The notes beneath the pieces are model-generated. The model worked only from the letters and a program-made list of their open reading frames with translations. It was not told the DNA's origin and did not search any database. DNA of 5,349 nucleotides, from assembly GCA_025935445.1 (NCBI GenBank), contig JAICVG010000112.1, forward strand, positions 1-5,349. The letters are read 5' to 3'. The translations under genes were made by a program, and so were the position numbers. How positions within the stretch are numbered: the first letter of the stretch is position 1; every line of letters starts with the position of its first letter. Source of the DNA: Nitrososphaera sp. (GTDB lineage: Archaea > Thermoproteota > Nitrososphaeria > Nitrososphaerales > Nitrososphaeraceae). This document shows, one piece after another, positions 1 through 5,349 of this stretch.

Positions 1-847
1 CACCATGATCCTTGGCAATTAACACTATGTTTTCCATTGTTTTGTGATCAAGCACCTTTCCCGTAGGGTTGTTTGGATAGTTGAGTACAATCATTTTAGT
101 ACTTGAATTAATCATTCCTTCCAGTTGTTTAGTGTCAGGGATCCATTTGTCTTCAATGGTGGTTCTGAGTATCTTTGTCCTTGCACCTACAAAATCTGCA
201 CATTCTTTATACGCAGGCCATGCCGGCTCTATCACTATCAGCTCTTGTCCTGCTCTTAGCAATGATGTAATGGCGCTGAAAACGGCGAAGCGGCCGCCAG
301 GCGTCACTATCACTTGATCTTTGCATATTCCTCCTCCTCCTTCCTTCATAGCTATAGCTTCTCGTAGCTTTGCAATGCCTTGAGTATCTGTATAATGGTA
401 ATACTTCATCCTGAAAGATTCAGCAAGCGCGGCGCCAACTCTTGCAGGTGGTGAATAGTCGGGTTCGCCAACCTCCATATGTATTATTTTCCTGCCTGAA
501 GCCTCAAGCTGTCTTGCCTTTGAGAATATGCTAAGGTGTGTCTGCTTTTTTTCTACTACCTTTTGTGCGCTTTTTTGCACCTGCACGTGCTCTGACTCTG
601 CAAGCAACACGTTGAGGAGTTGCAATGCAAACTCGGTGCTCATTCCGATCTCTTCTGCCAGCAACGTGACTCTCATACGTATCTCATTTTCAACCTTTTC
701 ATCCTTGATATCTATGCCAAGCCTGCTCTTTACTTCACCGATATTCCTCGCTAGTTCTAGACGCTGCTGTACAGCGCGCATTATCTGTATTGTCACGCCA
801 CGCATCTTATCACGCAGTATGTCGAGCTCTTCGTTTGTATTATCCAT
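1..847 (-). CDS. Chorismate mutase (AroQ class) fused to class I/II aminotransferase, 3' end cut off by window edge
   Basis: This gene encodes a predicted bifunctional enzyme that turns chorismate into prephenate and then carries out a PLP-dependent transamination toward Phe or Tyr. The 282 visible residues start at ATG 847. Residues 1-90 form an all-helical AroQ mutase; aligned from memory to the E. coli PheA mutase domain, R12, R29, K40, D49, E53, S85 and Q89 match the active-site residues R11, R28, K39, D48, E52, S84 and Q88, while R51 appears to be V52. Residues 91-105 look like a linker. From about 106 an aminotransferase fold begins: GEPDY (127-131), the Y152..G157..LREAIA segment, PGGRF (183-187, PLP phosphate region), EPAWPAY (207-213) and NNPTG (259-263, with N260 the PLP-contacting Asn). 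The PLP lysine lies beyond the left edge. It starts 10 bp after aroC, so it is cotranscribed. The keto-acid substrate (prephenate, phenylpyruvate or hydroxyphenylpyruvate) cannot be settled from this part. Confidence 0.93.
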   Translation of the reverse strand, partial: MDNTNEELDILRDKMRGVTIQIMRAVQQRLELARNIGEVKSRLGIDIKDEKVENEIRMRVTLLAEEIGMSTEFALQLLNVLLAESEHVQVQKSAQKVVEKKQTHLSIFSKARQLEASGRKIIHMEVGEPDYSPPARVGAALAESFRMKYYHYTDTQGIAKLREAIAMKEGGGGICKDQVIVTPGGRFAVFSAITSLLRAGQELIVIEPAWPAYKECADFVGARTKILRTTIEDKWIPDTKQLEGMINSSTKMIVLNYPNNPTGKVLDHKTMENIVLIAKDHG

Positions 848-850
848 TAG

Positions 851-859
851 CACCGCCTC
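851..859 (-). promoter_or_regulatory. Shine-Dalgarno-like site for the mutase-aminotransferase gene
   Basis: On the minus strand GAGGCGGTG overlaps the aroC stop codon; GAGG (859-856) lies 8 nt before ATG 847. It partly matches the archaeal consensus GGAGGTGATC. The position supports ATG 847 as the start and translational coupling with aroC. Confidence 0.55.
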
Positions 860-1952
860 ACTTTAGCACCAATGGTATTAGACCTGACCGGATGGCATGA
901 TCGGCCAAAACCATCGAAACTACACACTCCACGACAGGTGGAGCCCTTGGTACAACGCATGGGTCATGCCTCCCCGGCACAGTAAGATTTGTCTGCTCGT
1001 TTCTAGAAATGTCAAGCGTTTGCTGCGTTTTGGCTACTGAAGCTGCTGGCTTGAATCCGACCCTGACTATAATAGGCATTCCATTTGATAGCCCACCTAA
1101 TATCCCACCTGCATTGTTAGTCTTAGTTATCACCTTGCCATTCTTTATCATATAACTATCGTTATTTTCAGAGCCGCGCATTTTGCTGCCTGCAAAGCCA
1201 GAACCAAATTCCACAGCTTTGACCGCAGGTATGCTAAATAACGCCTTGCTGAGATCTGACTCAAGCGAGGCAAATATGGGCTCGCCCATGCCGATCGGCA
1301 GGCCGCTGCTTATACACTCAATTACGCCGCCAAGTGAGTCGCCCGATTTTCTTGCCTCCAGGATCGCCTCCTTCATGCTCTGAGCAGCTTGCAAGTCAGG
1401 ACACCTCACTTCATTTTCATATCTAGTAGCAATATTTTCTTTAGTCATATTGCATGCTCTGATGCTGCCTATTTCAGTAGTATAAGCCACTGTCTCAATT
1501 CCTAGGGTTATTTTTAAAAGTTTGGCGGCTATAGCGCCGGCCATCACAAGAGTGGCCGTGAGCCTTCCAGAAAATCTTCCACTCCCCCGATAGTCTGCAA
1601 AACCGCCGTATCTTACCATAGCAGGGTAATCTGCGTGTCCTGGCCGTGGAATGTTCTTTATCGTCTCGTAGGGTTTTGGATCTGAATCGTTATTCCATAT
1701 AAGCATGCATATTGGGGCCCCCGTGGTAAAGCCATTGAAGATGCCCGATAGGATCTCAACTTTGTCTTCTTCTCTTCGCTGTGTGGTTATAATCGACTGG
1801 CCAGGCTTTCTTAGGTCAAGAAGAGGCTGTATATCAGCTTCCTCTAGAGGAAGGCCAGCGGGACAGCCATCTACGATTATCCCTACACACCTTCCATGGC
1901 TTTCACCGAAGCTTACCGCGACAAACCGCTCTCCTATCATGCTGCCACCCAT
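858..1952 (-). CDS. aroC: Chorismate synthase
   Basis: Catalyses the 1,4-trans elimination of phosphate from 5-enolpyruvylshikimate-3-phosphate to give chorismate, using reduced FMN; the enzyme is cytosolic and normally tetrameric. The product is 364 residues from ATG 1952, normal for the family. Family signatures are all present: GESHG at 16-20 with catalytic H19, PGHAD around the second catalytic H106, the YRGSGRFSGRLTA block at about 121-133, the SNG...KP block near 289-303, and RHDPC...PRAPPV from 328 with D330. An in-frame GTG at 1967 would add five residues, but ATG 1952 gives MGGSMIGERF, which lines up with the usual M-x-G-N-x-x-G N-terminus. It also lies about 31 bp from the centre of a TATA box, so the GTG would fall at or before the transcription start. 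The FSGRLTA form, in place of the SARET form of E. coli, is a known family variant. Ends 10 bp before the mutase-aminotransferase gene. Confidence 0.97.
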   Translation of the reverse strand: MGGSMIGERFVAVSFGESHGRCVGIIVDGCPAGLPLEEADIQPLLDLRKPGQSIITTQRREEDKVEILSGIFNGFTTGAPICMLIWNNDSDPKPYETIKNIPRPGHADYPAMVRYGGFADYRGSGRFSGRLTATLVMAGAIAAKLLKITLGIETVAYTTEIGSIRACNMTKENIATRYENEVRCPDLQAAQSMKEAILEARKSGDSLGGVIECISSGLPIGMGEPIFASLESDLSKALFSIPAVKAVEFGSGFAGSKMRGSENNDSYMIKNGKVITKTNNAGGILGGLSNGMPIIVRVGFKPAASVAKTQQTLDISRNEQTNLTVPGRHDPCVVPRAPPVVECVVSMVLADHAIRSGLIPLVLK

Positions 1953-1979
1953 CTCTATTAGGAGCACTTGAGGCGGTTC

Positions 1980-1987
1980 TATATATT
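1980..1987 (-). promoter_or_regulatory. TATA box of a putative internal promoter for aroC
   Basis: The minus strand reads AATATATA in the short gap after the aroA stop codon. Archaeal transcription usually starts about 25-27 bp downstream of the TATA centre, here near position 1957, which leaves a leader of only about 5 nt before ATG 1952. No Shine-Dalgarno sequence precedes that ATG, which fits a leaderless or near-leaderless transcript. No clear purine-rich BRE was recognised upstream. The promoter would let aroC and the fusion gene be expressed apart from aroE-aroK-aroA. Confidence 0.6.
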
Positions 1988-1996
1988 GGCTTTTTG

Positions 1997-3298
1997 TTAT
2001 TCTCTATCGGGAGCTGGGGATATTCTTGCTCCAATATTTTTCATATCCGAAATAAAATTGGGGTATGAGACATCTACGGATTGGGCTCCAGCCACTATCG
2101 ATTTTTCAGTCATCATAGACGCGATTGTGAATGCCATGAAAAGTCGGTGGTCGTTGTGTGCTTCAAGCGATGCGTTTTTTATTACCAGAGGCGCAGTTAT
2201 CTTTAGGCCATCACGAAATTCATTGATGTGCGCGCCAAACTTTATGAGCTCGGCTGCAATGTTTGATACCCTGTCTGTTTCCTTTACCCTAGCATGAGCG
2301 ACGCCTGTTATTGTGACAGGATTTGTTGCTTTGAGTGCAAGTATCGAAACAACCGGCAGGAGATCTGGTGTGTCAGCTAGGTTAAAGTTGCCGCCTTCTA
2401 ATCTGTCAGCACCGGTGATAACTACCTCGCCCTTTTCTTCGTCGACTTTTATCCTGCACCCCATTATCTTCAAGATATCTATAATATGTGAATCACCCTG
2501 TGGCATTTCAAAGTTGAGTCCATTTACCCTAAGTTTTTCTCCAGCAAGCGCACCTGCGGCAAGTACAAGTGCAGCAGTTGAAAAGTCGCTTGGTACATCA
2601 AATCTCGTGCCACGGTATCTTGCGTTCTTGATATAGTATTCCAACATATCTGGACTATGGTCAATGGAAACTCCAAAGTGCTTCATTGTGGCAAGCGTAG
2701 AGCGGACATAGGGCTTGGAGACAAGTCTGCCACGTACCTTTATTACAATTTCTGAATCAGCGTAAATGCTGGCGATGAGTAAACCTGATACGAACTGGCT
2801 TGAAATGCCGCCGTCGACGACAGTTGTACCCCCCTTTATACCTCCACCCTTTACTATAATGGGCGGCGTTCCATTTTCCTTTGTGGAATAAGCTTCAACG
2901 CCTAGCTGTCGAAGAGCATCTAGTAAGGGCTGCATAGGGCGACTGCGCAGGCTTTCATCTCCTGTCAGTACAGTGTAGCCGGTTGTCACCAGGCCAGACA
3001 TAGCAGTTAGTATCCTTATTGTGGTTCCAGAATTCTCTGCATTTATCACATTTTCAGGGGGATTGAAGCAATCGCTGCCCTTTATCTGCATCTTTGTAGC
3101 GCCATATTTTATGTCCGCTCCCAGAGCGCCGCAGCCGGCCAGGGTCGCTAAGGTATCGCGGGCTATTAGTGCGTGTGTTATTGTAGAACGCTGATCAGCA
3201 AGTGAGGCAATTGCTATTGCCCTGTGACTGTAACTTTTGCTGGATGGGCAGCGCACAGTTCCATTTAGCCTAGATCTTCTTACTATTATGCTAGTCAT
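1997..3298 (-). CDS. aroA: 3-phosphoshikimate 1-carboxyvinyltransferase (EPSP synthase)
   Basis: Transfers the enolpyruvyl group of PEP to shikimate 3-phosphate, the sixth step of the pathway. The 433-residue length is normal. Aligned from memory to E. coli AroA, the visible active-site residues are K21, S22 and R26 (K22, S23, R27), the NSGTTIR block at 89-95 with G91 for G96, R120 (R124), SSQ at 166-168 (S169-Q171), Y197 (Y200), catalytic D312 (D313), KETDR at 339-343 with E340 for catalytic E341, and DHR at 383-385. The C-terminal PEP-contacting K411 of E. coli corresponds to V410 in a VDVSYPNF segment; from memory this form is common in archaeal AroA and need not mean loss of activity. ATG 3298 overlaps the end of aroK by 8 bp (ATGACTAG), and no strong Shine-Dalgarno sequence precedes it, so translation is probably coupled to aroK. 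Confidence 0.97.
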   Translation of the reverse strand: MTSIIVRRSRLNGTVRCPSSKSYSHRAIAIASLADQRSTITHALIARDTLATLAGCGALGADIKYGATKMQIKGSDCFNPPENVINAENSGTTIRILTAMSGLVTTGYTVLTGDESLRSRPMQPLLDALRQLGVEAYSTKENGTPPIIVKGGGIKGGTTVVDGGISSQFVSGLLIASIYADSEIVIKVRGRLVSKPYVRSTLATMKHFGVSIDHSPDMLEYYIKNARYRGTRFDVPSDFSTAALVLAAGALAGEKLRVNGLNFEMPQGDSHIIDILKIMGCRIKVDEEKGEVVITGADRLEGGNFNLADTPDLLPVVSILALKATNPVTITGVAHARVKETDRVSNIAAELIKFGAHINEFRDGLKITAPLVIKNASLEAHNDHRLFMAFTIASMMTEKSIVAGAQSVDVSYPNFISDMKNIGARISPAPDRE

Positions 3299-4157
3299 TT
3301 ACGATCTTCACATTCGCTTTCTCATTATTTACTTTGGAAACAATTATCTTCCCCTCAAACTTTGAAAGTGCATCGACGATGGGTTCAACTGTGTCTTCGT
3401 ATCCTACAGCAGCGATGGAGGGACCATTTCCAGATATACTGGCAGAAAGTGCCCCATACTCCATGGCAGCCATTACAGGCATATAACTAGATGAGAGAGC
3501 AGCAGAGGTAAGCACTCCATTAAGCTTCATTGCCTTCCAGTATTGGCCAGACTCTGCAAACCTGAAAGCATCAATGAAGATATCTGACAGGTTCCTGAGC
3601 TTGCGCACGTCTCCTCTTGGAGTATTGCTCGGCAGGATAATGATTGCATAAAGGTTCTCTGGCGCCCTCTCCTTGCGGATTAGGCGTCTAGAGTAGTTGT
3701 CAGTGACAGTAAAGCCGCCGAAGTAACAGGCGGTAGCGTCGTCGTATGCTCCTGTCAATGAGACTTTGGCTTCAAGCGAGGAACGCGCAGCCACTTCAAG
3801 TATTGTATGATCGTTAATGTCTTCTTCCCTTTCGATCTGGCTACATGCAAGCGCAACAGCATTTGATACTGCACTGGAGCTTTTGAGTCCATACCCAATT
3901 GGAATTTCCGAGTCGACTCTTATACTTATCATATTGGTTTCAGTGATTTGTCTGGGTATTGTCTTTTGAATGATATTTTTTATTAGTCTATTACCATTCC
4001 TGCCTGTCATAAACCTAAGGCCGTGTCCCTTTTGGAGTTCAACTTCGGCTGTAACCTTGAGTGAAATGCCAAGCGCCGATCCCTTTCCGGTGGCTATGGC
4101 GTTCACTATTGAAATCGCTCCATGCACTATCGCCCTTGCCTTCCGGATTGCAGTCAT
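3291..4157 (-). CDS. aroK: Shikimate kinase, archaeal GHMP-kinase type
   Basis: Phosphorylates shikimate at the 3-hydroxyl with ATP. This is the archaeal non-orthologous replacement of the bacterial P-loop AroK/AroL. The 288 residues show the GHMP superfamily layout: N-terminal motif near 10-30 (HGAISIVNAIATGKGSALG), the ATP-binding motif at 84-101 (IP..GLKSSSA..NA), the GAYDDA segment at 136-141 with tandem Asp, and the C-terminal glycine motif SISGNGPS at 240-247. The GAxxIVNAIATGKGSA pattern and the position between aroE and aroA separate it from homoserine kinase and mevalonate kinase relatives. ATG 4157 overlaps the aroE stop codon (ATGA). GGTGAG lies 5 nt upstream, which supports this start and coupled reinitiation. 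No Walker A (GxxxxGKS/T) motif is seen, as expected for this family. Confidence 0.95.
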   Translation of the reverse strand: MTAIRKARAIVHGAISIVNAIATGKGSALGISLKVTAEVELQKGHGLRFMTGRNGNRLIKNIIQKTIPRQITETNMISIRVDSEIPIGYGLKSSSAVSNAVALACSQIEREEDINDHTILEVAARSSLEAKVSLTGAYDDATACYFGGFTVTDNYSRRLIRKERAPENLYAIIILPSNTPRGDVRKLRNLSDIFIDAFRFAESGQYWKAMKLNGVLTSAALSSSYMPVMAAMEYGALSASISGNGPSIAAVGYEDTVEPIVDALSKFEGKIIVSKVNNEKANVKIVND

Positions 4158-4999
4158 GTCGGCTCACCAAAGATGCCCAACAGGTTCTTTTTCATAGCAT
4201 CCCTAGGAGCAGACAATCCGGTCCATATCTCAAATGCCTTCGCACCCTGCTCGATAAGCATTTCATAGCCGTATACAATGCTTGCTTGTGCATATTTGGC
4301 ATTTTCGATCAGGTCGGTGACCAGTGGACGGTAAACGATGTCGTAGACTATACTTCCCTTCTGTATATGCTCGTAATCGATTACGCTAGATTCATTGTTC
4401 ATTCCTAATGTTGTCGCGTTAACTATCAAATCGCATGCAAGGGAAGAGTCCTGTGCCTTGTCAAGCGGAACCACCTGGCACTTCATCCCAAGGCCAGCTC
4501 CTAGATTGGCAAGTTCATTTGCTCGCTGCACGTCACGGTTTGCAATTACAAGCTTGGCTATACCGTTCTGTTCTGCAAGGGCGACCACCACTGCTCGCGC
4601 GGCCCCACCGGACCCAAGGAGGAGGACATGCATATCCCGAAAATCAACTCGGCGCTTGCGCAATGGCTCAATAAAGCCATAGACATCAGTATTGTATCCT
4701 CTAAATATGCCCTCTATATTGTTAACGGTGTTTACTGCTATTGCCTTCTTTGCCGTAGCTTCGAGCTCGTCAAGGTATCCCATCACTTGTGTCTTGTGTG
4801 GGGTAGTAACATTGAATCCAGAAATGTTTATGCTGCGCAAGGACTCAATTGACTCTTTCAACTCAGCCTCTGGAACCCTAAATGCAATGTAGGTGCAATT
4901 GAGGCCTTTTGCTGCAAAAGCTGCGTTCTGCATCGCGGGCGAGAGTGAGTGATGGATCGGATCGCCTATGATGCAATAAGTCTTGGTTGAAGCCTGCAT
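4154..4999 (-). CDS. aroE: Shikimate 5-dehydrogenase
   Basis: Reduces 3-dehydroshikimate to shikimate, normally with NADPH. From ATG 4999 the product has 281 residues. The N-terminal substrate domain holds GDPIHHSLSP at 12-21 with the shikimate-binding SLSP, FNVTTPHK at 62-69 with catalytic K69, NTVNN at 90-94, and GYNTDVYGF at 101-109 with catalytic D105. The Rossmann domain holds GSGGAARA at 129-136, and ANRD at 153-156 with the Arg expected to contact the NADP phosphate. VNATTLGM (193-200), VYDIVYRP and the YGYEMLIEQG...WTG block near the C-terminus complete the family pattern. An in-frame GTG at 5029 would add ten residues, but it touches the TATA box at 5030-5036, so it would not be in the transcript; ATG 4999 also gives the usual short N-terminus before the IGDPI strand. 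First gene of the overlapping aroE-aroK-aroA run. Confidence 0.97.
   Translation of the reverse strand: MQASTKTYCIIGDPIHHSLSPAMQNAAFAAKGLNCTYIAFRVPEAELKESIESLRSINISGFNVTTPHKTQVMGYLDELEATAKKAIAVNTVNNIEGIFRGYNTDVYGFIEPLRKRRVDFRDMHVLLLGSGGAARAVVVALAEQNGIAKLVIANRDVQRANELANLGAGLGMKCQVVPLDKAQDSSLACDLIVNATTLGMNNESSVIDYEHIQKGSIVYDIVYRPLVTDLIENAKYAQASIVYGYEMLIEQGAKAFEIWTGLSAPRDAMKKNLLGIFGEPT
4161..4168 (-). promoter_or_regulatory. Shine-Dalgarno site for aroK inside the end of aroE
   Basis: The minus strand reads GGTGAGCC, with GGTGAG ending 5 nt before ATG 4157. It matches the GGTGA core of the sequence complementary to the archaeal 16S rRNA 3' end. It fixes the aroK start at the ATGA overlap. Confidence 0.65.
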
Positions 5000-5029
5000 T
5001 GTCTGTTGCAAATATTGCCAGCCTTTCAC

Positions 5030-5036
5030 ATATATA
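5030..5036 (-). promoter_or_regulatory. TATA box of the aroE promoter
   Basis: The minus strand reads TATATAT, centred at 5033. Transcription would be expected to start near 5007, leaving a leader of about 8 nt before ATG 4999. No Shine-Dalgarno sequence precedes this ATG. The sequence just upstream (CCACGG) is not a good BRE. Predicted to be the main promoter of aroE-aroK-aroA, whether or not aroD transcripts also read through. Confidence 0.65.
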
Positions 5037-5088
5037 CCGTGGAAGAAATCACTGAAATGAATTTAGATTAGATTAATGGTCGGCCTTC

Positions 5089-5102
5089 CTAACAATCATG
5101 AG
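5089..5102 (-). repeat. Direct repeat copy 2, CTCATGATTGTTAG
   Basis: The minus strand reads CTCATGATTGTTAG. It matches the copy at 5163-5177 (CTCAGTGATTGTTAG) except for one missing G. The exact shared core is TGATTGTTAG, and the two cores start 74 bp apart. Possible operator; function not known. Confidence 0.45.
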
Positions 5103-5116
5103 AGCAGGGCACACAC

Positions 5117-5142
5117 ATGTTGAATATATGTTATCTCAACAT
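5117..5142. repeat. 7-bp perfect inverted repeat with 12-nt loop
   Basis: ATGTTGA at 5117-5123 is the exact reverse complement of TCAACAT at 5136-5142. The loop holds ATATAT, a second TATA-like sequence that could serve either strand. No T-run follows on the minus strand, so a classical terminator is unlikely; an operator or chance pairing are the alternatives. Confidence 0.35.
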
Positions 5143-5162
5143 TGATCTTATGCAAGTACTGT

Positions 5163-5177
5163 CTAACAATCACTGAG
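5163..5177 (-). repeat. Direct repeat copy 1, CTCAGTGATTGTTAG
   Basis: Longest form of the motif, 27 bp downstream of the aroD stop codon. A shorter relative, TCAGTGATT, occurs at 5047-5055, 10 bp upstream of the aroE TATA box. Its TCAGTGA part is a 7-bp palindrome around the central G, as many transcription factor half-sites are. A regulatory role is only an inference. Confidence 0.45.
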
Positions 5178-5203
5178 TAAATGCTAGAGGTCATAGACAG
5201 ATC

Positions 5204-5349
5204 TTATATTTTACCAACTCCCATCTTGTCGTACAACTTTTTCATTTGCTGCAGCGTTAATTGTCCAGGTGCAAGTGCTTTCTCCAGGCTTGCATAGGTA
5301 AAAGGGGCGTTGCCAACCACAGTGCACAATAGCCTTGATATCACTCCTG
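5204..5349 (-). CDS. aroD: 3-dehydroquinate dehydratase type I, C-terminal fragment (5' part beyond window edge)
   Basis: Type I dehydroquinase converts 3-dehydroquinate to 3-dehydroshikimate through a Schiff-base lysine. Only the last 47 residues are visible, ending at TAA (5206-5204). They read GVISRLL, then VVGNAPFTYASLEKALAPGQL, split here as VVGNAPFTYA and SLEKALAPGQL, then a helix ending KLYDKMGVGKI. This matches the family's C-terminal pattern: the SR segment whose Arg binds the substrate carboxylate, the lG-x-x-x-TYA strand, and the APGQ loop whose Gln closes over the active site. The catalytic lysine and histidine are outside the window. Placement immediately upstream of aroE, the next enzyme in the pathway, supports the call. 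The first visible two bases belong to a codon cut by the edge. Confidence 0.88.
   Translation of the reverse strand, partial: GVISRLLCTVVGNAPFTYASLEKALAPGQLTLQQMKKLYDKMGVGKI

Larger units (their letters stand above)
5000..5203. other. aroD-aroE intergenic region with repeats and promoter
   Basis: This 204-bp gap is by far the longest non-coding stretch in the window. From the aroD side it holds one copy of a 15-bp motif, a 7-bp inverted repeat, a second motif copy, a short TTAGA tandem (5063-5075), a shorter motif copy next to the promoter, and the aroE TATA box. No tRNA-like fold and no T-rich terminator after the aroD stop codon were recognised. A 32-codon open frame (5194-5096, minus) is present but unsupported. 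Confidence 0.6.

Noticed and set aside
528..866. Plus-strand open frame of 112 codons
   Set aside because: It lies antisense to the mutase domain, which has clear family motifs; its Ser/Cys-rich product is typical of a shadow frame.
858..1967. Longer aroC from GTG 1967
   Set aside because: It lies only about 16 bp from the TATA centre, so it should precede the transcript start; ATG 1952 gives the conserved N-terminus.
1968..2297. Plus-strand open frame of 109 codons with a hydrophobic N-terminus
   Set aside because: Antisense to the aroA 3' end and the aroC promoter gap; no start signal and no family resemblance.
4061..4408. Plus-strand open frame of 115 codons spanning the aroE-aroK junction
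   Set aside because: Antisense to two well-supported genes and without a recognisable domain or ribosome binding site.
4154..5029. Longer aroE from GTG 5029
   Set aside because: The GTG abuts the TATA box and would lie upstream of the predicted transcription start; the extra ten residues do not match the family N-terminus.
5096..5194. Minus-strand 32-codon open frame between aroD and aroE starting at ATG 5194, 9 nt after the aroD stop
   Set aside because: No Shine-Dalgarno sequence, no recognisable family, and it runs through the repeats. Three Tyr codons might suggest a leader peptide, but attenuation of that kind is not established in archaea.
5140..5203. Terminator after aroD
   Set aside because: No T-rich run is seen after the stop codon on the minus strand, and the nearby hairpin lacks a following T tract.

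Overview
The window reads as a shikimate and aromatic amino acid operon from an archaeon, most likely an ammonia-oxidising Nitrososphaerota (Thaumarchaeota) or a close relative. The archaeal signs seen in the sequence are a GHMP-superfamily shikimate kinase in place of the bacterial P-loop enzyme, TATA boxes at archaeal promoter distances, and tightly overlapping genes. The lineage within Archaea is inferred from the overall gene set and the chorismate mutase-aminotransferase fusion, and is less certain than the domain assignment.

Every gene lies on the minus strand, so transcription runs from the right edge to the left edge. In that order the window holds the 3' end of aroD (type I 3-dehydroquinate dehydratase, 5349-5204), a 204-bp intergenic region with a promoter, aroE (shikimate dehydrogenase, 4999-4154), aroK (archaeal shikimate kinase, 4157-3291), aroA (EPSP synthase, 3298-1997), a 44-bp gap with a second TATA box, aroC (chorismate synthase, 1952-858), and a gene for a chorismate mutase fused to a class I/II aminotransferase (847 to beyond the left edge). 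aroE/aroK overlap by 4 bp and aroK/aroA by 8 bp; aroC and the fusion gene are 10 bp apart.

The gene order equals the order of the reactions: 3-dehydroquinate to dehydroshikimate (AroD), shikimate (AroE), shikimate 3-phosphate (AroK), EPSP (AroA), chorismate (AroC), prephenate (mutase domain), and then a transamination toward Phe/Tyr (aminotransferase domain). The first steps (making 3-dehydroquinate) are not in the window and probably lie upstream of aroD or elsewhere.

Initiation signals form two classes. aroE and aroC each have a TATA box and no Shine-Dalgarno sequence before their best ATG, which suggests very short leaders. aroK and the fusion gene have Shine-Dalgarno-like sequences inside or across the end of the upstream gene. 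The aroD-aroE gap also holds a repeated TCA(G)TGATT motif and an inverted repeat that might be regulatory. I found no mobile element, CRISPR array, tRNA, rRNA or pseudogene. The genes are familiar; the points of interest are the fusion protein, the putative operator repeats and the internal promoter.
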